Shown here in pieces: positions 7,977-15,969 of a DNA stretch of 64,000 bases; within the stretch, counting starts at the first letter, position 1, and each line of letters begins with the position of its first letter. The notes under the pieces are model-generated. The model was given only the letters and a program-made list of their open reading frames with translations. It was not told the DNA's origin and did no database searches. The translations under genes were made by a program, and so were the position numbers. This stretch comes from Cellulomonas sp. P24 (GTDB lineage Bacteria > Actinomycetota > Actinomycetes > Actinomycetales > Cellulomonadaceae): assembly GCF_024704385.1 (NCBI RefSeq), contig NZ_JAJDFX010000002.1, positions 3,534,001 through 3,598,000 of the forward strand, in the 5' to 3' direction.

Positions 7977-10900
7977 ATGCGACGGAACGCCAACCTCGGA
8001 ACGGTCGCAGCAGCCATCACGGCAGTGATGGTCGTTGCCGCATCGTCCGGTGCCGCAGCTGCATCCGGCAACGGACAGGGAGCTGGAGGTGGAGGGGGGT
8101 CCGGCGGGAGCCCGGGCACCTCCGTCGGCAGCGACGGCACGGGCGACGTCTTCGCTGACCTCCTGGTCGTCCTCCGCGACGTGCACGGAGTGCCGGTCCT
8201 CACGTCCTTCACGGTGGAAGGCGAAGAGGGACCGACCGTCGAGTACTGCGTCCAGCCCGTCTCGCCCACCGCGCTGCCAGGGCTCGATGCCACGTACACG
8301 ACCGTGAACGAGGCCGACGGGCGCCAGGTCTACCGCATCCCGCTCATGGGTGAGCTCATCGAGGCAGGCGTCGTCGCCGACGACGAGGCCGAGGCCTGCG
8401 ACGCGCAGCCCGCCTATGCGATGTACGTCTCCGAGGCCGAGCTCGAACGCCTCAACATGGCCAGGCAGCCGGCCGACGTGCAGACCAAGAAGCTCAACGA
8501 GGTCGCCATCCGGCTGTCGACGGCAGACGTGATCGGGCTCGACGGCGCCGGTCGCCTCACCACGGACGGGGTCGCGATCGACGCCTCGCCGGACCACGCG
8601 GCGATCTACGCCTCGCTCATGAGCAGCGGGAAGATCCCCGGCCTCGCATCGTCGCCTGCTCGGGTCGCGAGCTTCACCACCTGGATGCTGGCAGCCGCAT
8701 CCGTCGGCACAGCAGCCGGGAAGGAGGTCCCTCTGACGATCGACTCGATCCAGTACTACAACAGGATCGTCGGTGTGCCGGCCGAGCACGTGCCGAGCGA
8801 CACCTGGACCGTCGCGTTCCGTCAGACGGAGCCATCCAACGGTGAGTCGTTCGTGGACTACAGCTCCTTCAGCTACACGCGCGACGACGTCTACCAGGGG
8901 TGCGCCACCTGGCTCGACGTCCCGAGTCTGACGTGGAAGGTCAGCCCGATCTCCGAGGTCGTCGACTTCGCGGCACTGCCGCCCGTCGCCAACGACACGA
9001 ACGGTGACGGCGTCGCCGATACCGTCACCGACATCGCAGGGTTTGCCCAGCTCGCGGACGACGTCCGCTCCGTGATCGTCTTCCTGCACGAGCAGGGTGT
9101 GATCCCGGGCTTCAGCATGGACTCGGTGGGGACGAACACGTGCGCCGCCCAGCGCGCCGCGCTGACCACTCCCGCCGTCGCCCTCGGTGGCGTTCCGACC
9201 ACGCTCATCCAGACCGACACGGCTCCCGTGACGGCATCGGTGTACATGCCATGGGCAGGATCGACGATCGACACCGCACAGCTGCGGCTGACGGTCGAGG
9301 CCACGGACTCTTCCACGGGTCTGGCCCAGCCCTTCACCGACGCCGCGCAGCTCACCGCAGTCGCGGCAGATGGTGCGAACGCCGGTGAGGCGGTGGCCTT
9401 CGACCTGGTCGGCGGCGCGCTCGTCGGCCTCGTTCCCGCAAGCGGCTTCACCGTCGTACCCGGCTACAACGCCACGACCACGTTCGCTCTGACGGTGGCG
9501 GCGGGGGCTCCGGTCGGTGCCTACACGCTCACTCTCGACCTCGTGGACCTCGGCGGCGGCGCCACCCTGGCCACCGACGTCGTGACGACCGAGGTGCTCG
9601 ACGCCGCCCTGACCGTGCTGTGGGCCGACACGACCGAGTACGCGGTCGAGGGCACCTTCGTCCCGATGACCGCGCGCCTGTTCAACCCTGACCTCGGCGG
9701 CACGGCTGCCGGGCAGCCGGAGGTGACCGGCGCGAAGCTGCGGGTCACGATCGACGCAGCCGAGGGTGCCTTCACACAGGCGTCGCAGGTGGCTGCGTGG
9801 TCCGACGCGGTGTCGATGCCGTTCTCGCTCGACGCGGGCGGGAACCTCGTCGGAACCTGGACGGTCCCCGTCAGCCCGCTCCCGGTGCCGTACGACCAGC
9901 TCACCACGTGGTACCTGAACGTGGCTGAGGGCGCACCGGTGGGTCTCTACACGATCACCGTCACCGCGCTCGACGGTACCGGGTCCGCAGTCAGCTCGGA
10001 CATCACCGAGATGGCGGTCGCCGCAGCCACCAGTCATGAAGGTGGCAGTGGCGGCGGGAGCGGCTCCGGTGACACGGGGTCGGGCGGATCCGGCTCCGGT
10101 GAGACCGGTGAGACCGGTGGGACCGGCGACACCGGCGAGGACGAGGCAGTTCCACCGGTGGCCACGATCGTGGACGGGCCTGCGGAGCTCACGAGTGACA
10201 CCTCGGTCGTCTTCACGCTGACCGCAGACCAGGACGGCGCCACGTTCACGTGCGTCCTCGACGGCGGTACCGCGGTGCCGTGCTCGAGCCCGCTGACCGT
10301 GGACCAGCTGACCGACGGCGTGCACACGTTGGCCGTCAGCGCCGTCGACCTCTCCGGGATCGTGGGACCTGAGGCCGTGTGGACATGGACGGTCGACACG
10401 GTCGCCCCGACAGTGGCGATCGTGACGGCGCCGGCGGTCGAGACGACGGCGGACGTCGCGACCTTCTCCTTCACCACGACGGGAAGCACCGGTGTGACGT
10501 GCAGCCTCGACGGGGCACCGGGCGTCGCGTGCTCGAGCACCGTGACCTACACGGATCTGGCGACCGGGTCGCACACCCTCGTGATCACGGCGGTGGACGG
10601 TGCCGGCAACTCCACGTCGTCCACGCACCAGTGGTCCGTGGTGACACCACCTGCGCCCTACGTGCCGGCACCGACCGGTGGACATGCGGGACGCACGACG
10701 AGCAGCTCCACCCTCCCGTCATGGCTCACGGCCCTGACGGGGAGGACCGGTTCGTCTGACGTCGGCTCGAGCCTGACGGGTTCGCGCGGGCAGACGACGG
10801 GCTCGGAGTTCGTGCGTGACGTGCTGACGCACGGCTCGACGCTGTCAGGTCTGGGCTCGCGCGGCAGCGGAGCCTCGGCGGCACCGATCACCCTCGGGTT

Positions 10901-11048
10901 CTGTGCCGTGCCGCAGCGTGGTGCGACGACAGCCGCCATCGCATCGGTCCAGGGCTACCGGAGCCTGCGGAACCTGCCGCTCGCTTCGCCGTGGACGACC
11001 CTCGTCGCTCGGCACGGGGAGTTCGCTCTCGCGGCGTGGCTCGCCTAG
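7977..11048 (+). CDS. Large secreted Ig-like-domain protein (1023 aa)
   Basis: The ATG follows GGAGGAGCC. A Sec signal peptide (about residues 1-32, ending SSGAAAA) leads into a Gly-rich linker. A long unassigned region follows, containing an EF-hand-like DTNGDGVAD (about residue 341) and several beta-rich repeats. A Gly/Ser/Thr linker (about 683-720) precedes two bacterial Ig-like domains (about 725-808 and 808-888), each with a C-x-LDG...C pair that could form a disulphide. The tail is Ser/Gly-rich; no LPXTG or C-terminal membrane anchor is seen, so it is probably released or held non-covalently. Adhesion or surface display is an inference. A strong terminator follows at 11125-11162. Confidence 0.75.
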   Translation: MRRNANLGTVAAAITAVMVVAASSGAAAASGNGQGAGGGGGSGGSPGTSVGSDGTGDVFADLLVVLRDVHGVPVLTSFTVEGEEGPTVEYCVQPVSPTALPGLDATYTTVNEADGRQVYRIPLMGELIEAGVVADDEAEACDAQPAYAMYVSEAELERLNMARQPADVQTKKLNEVAIRLSTADVIGLDGAGRLTTDGVAIDASPDHAAIYASLMSSGKIPGLASSPARVASFTTWMLAAASVGTAAGKEVPLTIDSIQYYNRIVGVPAEHVPSDTWTVAFRQTEPSNGESFVDYSSFSYTRDDVYQGCATWLDVPSLTWKVSPISEVVDFAALPPVANDTNGDGVADTVTDIAGFAQLADDVRSVIVFLHEQGVIPGFSMDSVGTNTCAAQRAALTTPAVALGGVPTTLIQTDTAPVTASVYMPWAGSTIDTAQLRLTVEATDSSTGLAQPFTDAAQLTAVAADGANAGEAVAFDLVGGALVGLVPASGFTVVPGYNATTTFALTVAAGAPVGAYTLTLDLVDLGGGATLATDVVTTEVLDAALTVLWADTTEYAVEGTFVPMTARLFNPDLGGTAAGQPEVTGAKLRVTIDAAEGAFTQASQVAAWSDAVSMPFSLDAGGNLVGTWTVPVSPLPVPYDQLTTWYLNVAEGAPVGLYTITVTALDGTGSAVSSDITEMAVAAATSHEGGSGGGSGSGDTGSGGSGSGETGETGGTGDTGEDEAVPPVATIVDGPAELTSDTSVVFTLTADQDGATFTCVLDGGTAVPCSSPLTVDQLTDGVHTLAVSAVDLSGIVGPEAVWTWTVDTVAPTVAIVTAPAVETTADVATFSFTTTGSTGVTCSLDGAPGVACSSTVTYTDLATGSHTLVITAVDGAGNSTSSTHQWSVVTPPAPYVPAPTGGHAGRTTSSSTLPSWLTALTGRTGSSDVGSSLTGSRGQTTGSEFVRDVLTHGSTLSGLGSRGSGASAAPITLGFCAVPQRGATTAAIASVQGYRSLRNLPLASPWTTLVARHGEFALAAWLA

Positions 11049-11124
11049 CAGGAGCAACCTTGTCGCGGATGTTCTCCTGCATCCGCGAGCCGGGGAGGTC
11101 GAGGACCACCCCGGAGAATCGAAG

Positions 11125-11162
11125 AGCAGTCGGCCCGCCTCGTCAGGGGCGGGCCGACTGCT
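11125..11162 (+). terminator. Strong 15-bp hairpin terminator
   Basis: AGCAGTCGGCCCGCC (11125-11139) and its exact complement (11148-11162) enclose an 8-base loop, 77 bases after the secreted-protein gene. There is no long U-run, as is common in high-GC actinobacteria. Confidence 0.8.
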
Positions 11163-11180
11163 GCGTGGTGCGGGCCCACC

Positions 11181-11186
11181 TAGGAT
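11181..11186 (+). promoter_or_regulatory. -10 box TAGGAT of a leaderless transcript
   Basis: TAGGAT lies six bases before the ATG at 11193, and no Shine-Dalgarno sequence is present, so transcription probably starts at the A of the ATG. Confidence 0.6.
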
Positions 11187-11192
11187 CAGGTC

Positions 11193-11669
11193 ATGGCCCG
11201 CACGATCGCGACGACACGTACGGTCGACCGCTCCGGCATGCTGGAGTTCACCCGGAACCGGCATCGCATGCTGCTGATGACCACCCGCAGGGACGGTCGC
11301 CCGCAGGCGTCGCCCGTGACCGGTGGCGTCGACACGGACGGGCGGATCGTCATCTCGACGTACCCCGGCCGTGCGAAGACCCTCAACATCGAGCGCGACC
11401 CACGCGTGTCCGTCTGCGTGCTGTCCGACGAGTGGGACGGGCCGTGGATCCAGGTCGACGGCGACGCCGAGGTGCTCCACGTGCCGGAGGCCGTCGACGG
11501 GCTCGTGGACTACTACCGGTGCATCGCCGGCGAGCATCCCGACTGGGACGAGTACCGCGCGGCGATGCTGGTCCAGGGGAAGTCGCTGATCCGGGTCACT
11601 CCGACGCGATGGGGACCGGTCGCGACCGGCGGGTTCCCGGCGGACGTCGCGGCTCGGCTCGACGGCTGA
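11193..11669 (+). CDS. PPOX-class F420-dependent oxidoreductase (158 aa)
   Basis: A single split-barrel flavin/F420-binding domain: ML..TTRRDGRPQASPV near residues 27-43, GRIVISTYPGRAKTLNIERDPRVSV (about 50-76) and DGPWIQVDGDAEV follow the standard pattern of PPOX-class F420 enzymes. Length is typical. Such proteins reduce or bind small molecules using F420H2 in the cytoplasm; the substrate cannot be read from sequence. It is probably translated leaderless and converges on the SRPBCC gene. Several other F420-type genes lie nearby (13647, 21209), suggesting the organism makes F420. Confidence 0.9.
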   Translation: MARTIATTRTVDRSGMLEFTRNRHRMLLMTTRRDGRPQASPVTGGVDTDGRIVISTYPGRAKTLNIERDPRVSVCVLSDEWDGPWIQVDGDAEVLHVPEAVDGLVDYYRCIAGEHPDWDEYRAAMLVQGKSLIRVTPTRWGPVATGGFPADVAARLDG

Positions 11670-11681
11670 GCCGGGCGGCGG

Positions 11682-11697
11682 CGCCGACGGGTCGGCG
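11682..11697. terminator. Hairpin between convergent genes
   Basis: CGCCGAC and GTCGGCG pair over a two-base loop between the stops at 11669 and 11706; outer bases GCTGA (11665) and TCAGC (11706) can extend it. It is probably a shared terminator. Confidence 0.4.
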
Positions 11698-11705
11698 TGG
11701 CCGGG

Positions 11706-12233
11706 TCAGCGGGTCTCGACGGCGTGGGCGAGGCGTCGCAGCGCGAGGTCCGACATCAGGGTGAGGCTCAGGTCGAGGAGAGCCCCGAGGCCGGGTGCGC
11801 CACGGGCGAACCGGACGTCCTCCGCCCAGACCACCAGGCACCGGTGGTGACCATCGGCCCGCACGACGAGGTGAGCCGTCCCGAGCAGCACAGGACCCAG
11901 CTTCTCGAACGTCGCCCAACGACCCCAACCCGGGTCGGTCGCTGCGTCACCGGCCGACCGCACGCTCGTGGTGACCATGCGGTCCACGACGACCACGGCG
12001 GAGCGGGCCACGATCAGGTCGCCGACGTGGGTCTCGCGGTCCGGTGCCTCCATGCGGGTCCGCGGGATCAGCTCCACGTGCCGGCGCAGGTTGCCGACAA
12101 CGGACCAGACGAGGGGAGCCGGTGCGTGCACCAGCCGGCTCCGGACCACCCGCGGGCGAGCGGCGCCGCTCGGCGGGCGGCGAGGCTCCGGCAGGTCGGG
12201 TGCCGCAGGCGCTGACGGGCTGGGAGTCGGCAT
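11706..12233 (-). CDS. SRPBCC-family (polyketide cyclase/START-like) protein (175 aa)
   Basis: After a Pro-rich N-terminus of about 25 residues, VRSRLVHAPAPLVWSVVGNLRRHVELIPRTRM is the first strand-helix-helix unit of SRPBCC proteins. The C-terminal helix LGALLDLSLTLMSDLALRRLAHAV fits the long closing helix of that fold. SRPBCC domains bind hydrophobic ligands in a deep cavity. No catalytic signature is visible. The ATG is preceded at five bases by TACCAT on the minus strand, suggesting leaderless expression. It is divergent from the FAD reductase gene. Confidence 0.8.
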   Translation of the reverse strand: MPTPSPSAPAAPDLPEPRRPPSGAARPRVVRSRLVHAPAPLVWSVVGNLRRHVELIPRTRMEAPDRETHVGDLIVARSAVVVVDRMVTTSVRSAGDAATDPGWGRWATFEKLGPVLLGTAHLVVRADGHHRCLVVWAEDVRFARGAPGLGALLDLSLTLMSDLALRRLAHAVETR

Positions 12234-12238
12234 CGTTG

Positions 12239-12244
12239 ATGGTA
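12239..12244 (-). promoter_or_regulatory. -10 box TACCAT of a leaderless transcript
   Basis: On the minus strand TACCAT lies five bases before the ATG at 12233, with no Shine-Dalgarno sequence. Confidence 0.5.
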
Positions 12245-12348
12245 GAACACGCTCCGGTGGCCGATCGTCGCCGTCGGGTGAACGCTGGGCCGGACGGACG
12301 CCGCCGAGAGGGCATGCGTCGGGCGAGGGCGCGAGCGAGGAGGCCGTG

Positions 12349-13590
12349 ATGGGGGCGAGCACGACGGACGTCGTCGTCGTCGGCGCAGGCCTGACGGCCG
12401 CGTTCGTCGCCGAGACGCTGCGCGACCGTGGGCACACCGGACGCATCACGCTGGTCGGCGAGGAGCCCCACCGCCCGTACGAGCGGCCGCCGCTGTCCAA
12501 GGGCCTGCTGACCGGGGCGACAGACCGTGAGGCGCTGTTCGTCCACGAGCCGGCGTGGTACCCGAGCCGCGAGGTCGAGCTGCTACTCGGAACCACCGTG
12601 GCGGCCGTGGACCGCAGCTCCCGCCACGTCGTCCTGGACGACGGCACGCGACTGCCCTACGGGTCGCTCGTGCTCGCGACCGGCGCTCGTCCACGGCTGC
12701 TCGACGTCCCTGGAGGGCCGTTGCGTGGTGTCCTCCAGCTGCGGAGGATCGAGGACGCCGAGCGGCTGCGGGGTGCGCTCGTCACCGCGACCCGGGTCGC
12801 GGTGATCGGCGGGGGGTGGATCGGGCTCGAGGTCGCGGCAGCGGCGCGGGCCGCCGGTGCCGACGTGACGGTGCTCCACCGTGGCGGCCTCCCGCTCGAG
12901 CGCGCCCTCGGGGTCGAGATGGCTCAGGTCTTCGCCGACCTGCACCGCGACAACGGCGTCGAGCTGCGACCGCGTGCCGAGGTCGTCGGGCTGCGGGGCG
13001 TCGACGCCGTCTCCGGGGTGATGCTCGCCGACGGGTCGTCGGTGAGCGCGGACGTGGTGGTCGTCGGGATCGGCGTCGATCCGTGCACGGATCTCGCACG
13101 CGCCGCGGGGCTCGCCGTGGGCGGCGCCGGGACGGACCGGGGGGTCGTCGTGGACGAGCACCTGCGCACGGCTGACCCGCACGTCTGGGCGGCCGGAGAC
13201 GTCGCCAGCACGTTCAGCCCGCGCCTCGGGCGGTACCGACGGGTCGAGCACTGGGAGAACGCGCGGCGGCAGGGTGCGCTGGCGGCCGGGTCGATCCTCG
13301 GCGACGAGGCGATCGACGACCGACCCGCGTACGCGTTCTCCGACCAGTACGACCTGGGCATGGAGTACACGGGCGACGTCGCCGACCCGGCCCGCACCCG
13401 CGTCGTCGTGCGCGGGGACGTCCCGGGTCGGGAGTTCGTGGCGTTCTGGCTCGACGGCGCGCGCGTCGTCGCCGGGATGAACGTCAACGTGTGGGACGTG
13501 GCCGGCCAGATCGAGGAGCTTGTCGTCTCCGGCCGCGAGGTCGACGCGGGGCGTCTGGCCGACCCTGCTGTCCCGCTCGAGGAGATCTGA
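12349..13590 (+). CDS. FAD-dependent ferredoxin/rubredoxin-type reductase (413 aa)
   Basis: VVVVGAGLTAAFVAETLRD (about residues 8-26) is the FAD-binding dinucleotide fold. PHRPYERPPLSKGLL and LVLATGARPR follow, VAVIGGGWIGLEVAAAAR (about 147-164) is the NAD(P)H-binding fold, and VWAAGDVAS is the second FAD motif. These, and the length, fit the ferredoxin-NAD(P) reductases that feed electrons to cytochrome P450s and dioxygenases. No partner ferredoxin or oxygenase gene is adjacent. AGGAGG five bases before the ATG fixes the start; a GTG one codon upstream is possible. Its convergent neighbour is the F420-type reductase. Confidence 0.92.
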   Translation: MGASTTDVVVVGAGLTAAFVAETLRDRGHTGRITLVGEEPHRPYERPPLSKGLLTGATDREALFVHEPAWYPSREVELLLGTTVAAVDRSSRHVVLDDGTRLPYGSLVLATGARPRLLDVPGGPLRGVLQLRRIEDAERLRGALVTATRVAVIGGGWIGLEVAAAARAAGADVTVLHRGGLPLERALGVEMAQVFADLHRDNGVELRPRAEVVGLRGVDAVSGVMLADGSSVSADVVVVGIGVDPCTDLARAAGLAVGGAGTDRGVVVDEHLRTADPHVWAAGDVASTFSPRLGRYRRVEHWENARRQGALAAGSILGDEAIDDRPAYAFSDQYDLGMEYTGDVADPARTRVVVRGDVPGREFVAFWLDGARVVAGMNVNVWDVAGQIEELVVSGREVDAGRLADPAVPLEEI

Positions 13591-13602
13591 CCCGGCGCGT
13601 GA

Positions 13603-13627
13603 CGGGAGGGCCGACCAGGCCGTCCCG
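13603..13627. terminator. Bidirectional hairpin terminator
   Basis: CGGGA-g-GGCC (13603-13612) and GGCC-g-TCCCG (13618-13627) pair around GACCA, with one internal G/G mismatch, between convergent stops at 13590 and 13647. Confidence 0.5.
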
Positions 13628-13646
13628 GCAGGTGACGCCCGAGGGG

Positions 13647-14294
13647 TCAGAGCTCCGCGTACCGCTTCGCCGCCGCCAGGGCGGCACGGAGCTGGTCCGC
13701 GTCGAGGGCGACGATGTAGCCCGGTGTGTCCCGCTGGATGCGCCACCCCTCAGCGAGGGGTCCGGCGTCGACGACGTCGTAGCCGAGCCCGTCGATCAGC
13801 GTCGCCACCGAGGCCTTCGCCTGCGTGTCGTCGCCGGCGATGGCCAGCGCGCGTCGACCCGGGGTGCCGGCCGGCGTCCCGGAGACCGCGAGATCTGCCG
13901 CCGTGATGTGGTTGAACGCCTTGACGACCTTCGAGGTCGGCAGATGGGCCTGAAGGAGCTCAGCGGTCGTGGTCCGCTCGGAGTCGAGCTCCGCGATCGC
14001 CCCGTCGCGCTGGGGGTAGTAGTTGTTCGTGTCGATCACGACCTTGCCGGCCAGGGGGTCGACCGGGACCTGCCGGTAGTTCTTCAACGGGATCGTCACC
14101 ACCACGACGTCGCCTTCCTCGGCAGCCTCCTGCGCCGTGCCGGCACGCGCGTGGTCACCGAGCTCGGCGACGAGGTCGACGAGCGTCTGGGGTCCGCGTG
14201 AGTTGCTCACCACGACCTCGTACCCGTGCGCGACGGCCAGCCGGGCGAGTGTTCCGCCGATGTGGCCGCTTCCGATGAATCCGATTGTCGTCAT
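13647..14294 (-). CDS. NADPH-dependent F420 reductase-family protein (215 aa)
   Basis: An N-terminal Rossmann fold, IGFIGSGHIGGTLARLAVAHG, is followed by VVVSNSRGPQTL. The NSRGP-type loop binds the NADP phosphate in the F420H2:NADP oxidoreductase (Fno/NpdG) family. DTNNYYPQRDG and KVVKAFNHI are also typical. Proteins of this family shuttle hydride between NADPH and F420, or have related reductase roles. Start ATG at 14294 with GGGG five bases upstream; an in-frame GTG two codons earlier is less likely. It supports F420 use here, with the genes at 11193 and 21209. Confidence 0.88.
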   Translation of the reverse strand: MTTIGFIGSGHIGGTLARLAVAHGYEVVVSNSRGPQTLVDLVAELGDHARAGTAQEAAEEGDVVVVTIPLKNYRQVPVDPLAGKVVIDTNNYYPQRDGAIAELDSERTTTAELLQAHLPTSKVVKAFNHITAADLAVSGTPAGTPGRRALAIAGDDTQAKASVATLIDGLGYDVVDAGPLAEGWRIQRDTPGYIVALDADQLRAALAAAKRYAEL

Positions 14295-14454
14295 GCGCAC
14301 CCCAACCGGGCATGCCGCTACGGTGTTCCCGACCTTCCGGACCGGTCACTCTCCTGCGGGTCGCGCTACAGGTCGAGGGCCATCGTGTCGATCACGTGAG
14401 AAGAGCGTCCCGACCGAGCGCTGCACCCATCTCCGACGAGCTCAGGAGCCATTC

Positions 14455-15816
14455 GTGCCGAACCGACCGCACCAGCCCAAGGTCCTCGTCGTCGTCGGGA
14501 CCCGGGCCGAAGCGACCAAGATGATCCCCGTCGTCCACGCGCTGCAGCGCGACGGCCGGTTCCGGCCCGTGATCATCAGCACCGGGCAGTACGCGGAGCA
14601 CGTCGACGACCTGCTCCGCCAGGCCGACGTGATGAAGGACGTCGACCTGGGCGTCGGGCGGTCCGGCCAGCTGACGCTGAACCAGCTCTTCGCGAAGATC
14701 CTGCTCGGCATCGAGGAGGTCTACAGCTCGACGCAGATGCCTCAGGACATGGTCGGCAACGGGCACCGCACGCCGACGGGCGCCGTCGCGTGCCTCGTCG
14801 TCGGCGATGCGACCTCGGCCGTCGCGGCGGCGCTCGCGGCCTTCCACCTCCGGATCCCGGTCGTGCACATCGAGGCAGGCATGCGGACCGAGGACCGGTT
14901 CGCGCCGTTCCCGGAAGAGGCGAACCGCGAGCTCCTCGCGCGTCTCGCGGCGTTCCACCTCGCACCGACGAACGAGCACAAGCGGAACCTCGTGCTCGAG
15001 GGTGTGGACTACGAGCGCATCCTGGTGACCGGGAACACCTCGATCGACGCGCTCCAGTGGTCCGCGAACCGGAGGTCGCCGTACGAGGACCCGGCCCTGG
15101 CCGACCTCGAGGACGACGACACGACGCGCGTCGTCGTGGTGACCGCGCACCGTCGTGAGACGTGGGGTCGCGGGCTTGAAGGGATCGCCGAGGCGGTCGC
15201 CCGACTCGCGACGCTGTATCCCGAGACCCGGTTCGTCATCCCGCTGCACCCGGACCCGACGATGCAGGAGGCGATCCGGGCCCAGGTGACCGGGCTCCCG
15301 AACGTCACGCTGGTCGAGCGGCTGGGCTACGCGGGCTTCTCGCGCCTGCTCGCGCGGGCGAGCCTCGCGATCTCCGACGCCGGGGGGATCCAGGAGGAGG
15401 CGCCGGGCCTGGGTACGCCGGTGCTCGTGACGCGGGACGAGACCGAACGCACCGATGGTGTGGCCGCGGGCACGCTCGAGCTCGTCGGGACGAAGAGCGG
15501 GCGGATCGTCGCCGCGGCCCGCAACCTCCTCGACAGCGAGGAGGCCTACGCCGCACGGGTGGCACGGGTCAACCCCTACGGCGACGGCCACGCCGCCGAG
15601 AGGATCGTGCAGGCGCTCGGGCACATCGTGTTCGCGACGCCGGCACCGGCACCGTTCGGGAGCGGCATCCTGCGTGACGCCGTGCTCCGCCGGTTCGGCG
15701 ACGTTCCCGGTCTGCTTCCCGAGGCGCCGCCGGCGGCCGACGAGGTCACGGGGCTGACGGTGCCGACCCAGCCGGAGCGGACGTCGACCGTCAGCCCGTC
15801 GGAGGCACCCGCCTGA
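14455..15816 (+). CDS. wecB: UDP-N-acetylglucosamine 2-epimerase, non-hydrolysing (453 aa)
   Basis: Interconverts UDP-GlcNAc and UDP-ManNAc for cell-surface polysaccharide synthesis. VLVVVGTRAEATKMIPVV at the N-terminus, HIEAGMRTEDR (about 140), VTAHRRETWG (about 228), and SDAGGIQEEAPGLGTPVLVTRDETER (about 307-332) are the standard epimerase motifs. The GTG start has AGGAG eight bases upstream. The protein is about 60 residues longer than typical WecB because of a Pro/Ala-rich C-terminal tail after residue 395. It is followed by a large lipoprotein gene, but no other sugar-pathway genes are close by. Confidence 0.95.
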   Translation: MPNRPHQPKVLVVVGTRAEATKMIPVVHALQRDGRFRPVIISTGQYAEHVDDLLRQADVMKDVDLGVGRSGQLTLNQLFAKILLGIEEVYSSTQMPQDMVGNGHRTPTGAVACLVVGDATSAVAAALAAFHLRIPVVHIEAGMRTEDRFAPFPEEANRELLARLAAFHLAPTNEHKRNLVLEGVDYERILVTGNTSIDALQWSANRRSPYEDPALADLEDDDTTRVVVVTAHRRETWGRGLEGIAEAVARLATLYPETRFVIPLHPDPTMQEAIRAQVTGLPNVTLVERLGYAGFSRLLARASLAISDAGGIQEEAPGLGTPVLVTRDETERTDGVAAGTLELVGTKSGRIVAAARNLLDSEEAYAARVARVNPYGDGHAAERIVQALGHIVFATPAPAPFGSGILRDAVLRRFGDVPGLLPEAPPAADEVTGLTVPTQPERTSTVSPSEAPA

Positions 15817-15969
15817 CCGACCGCAGCGGCACGACGTGCGGACGGGTCGTGCTGCGACCCGCGGACTCAGGTGCGGAGCGATCGACCCACCGCGACGGCG
15901 TCCGATCGACCGTCACCGGACGTGCCTAGAGTGGGACGCACCGTCCGTCGACCTGACAGGGGAACGCTC

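Noticed and set aside
7620-10685. A 1021-codon open frame on the minus strand opposite the secreted-protein gene
   Set aside because: It is rich in Arg/Gly/His/Asp with no recognisable domain and mirrors the GC3 bias of the real gene on the plus strand, a typical antisense shadow in high-GC DNA.
11665-11711. Long symmetric GCTGA...TCAGC region as a regulatory RNA
   Set aside because: It lies between convergent stops and is explained by a shared terminator.
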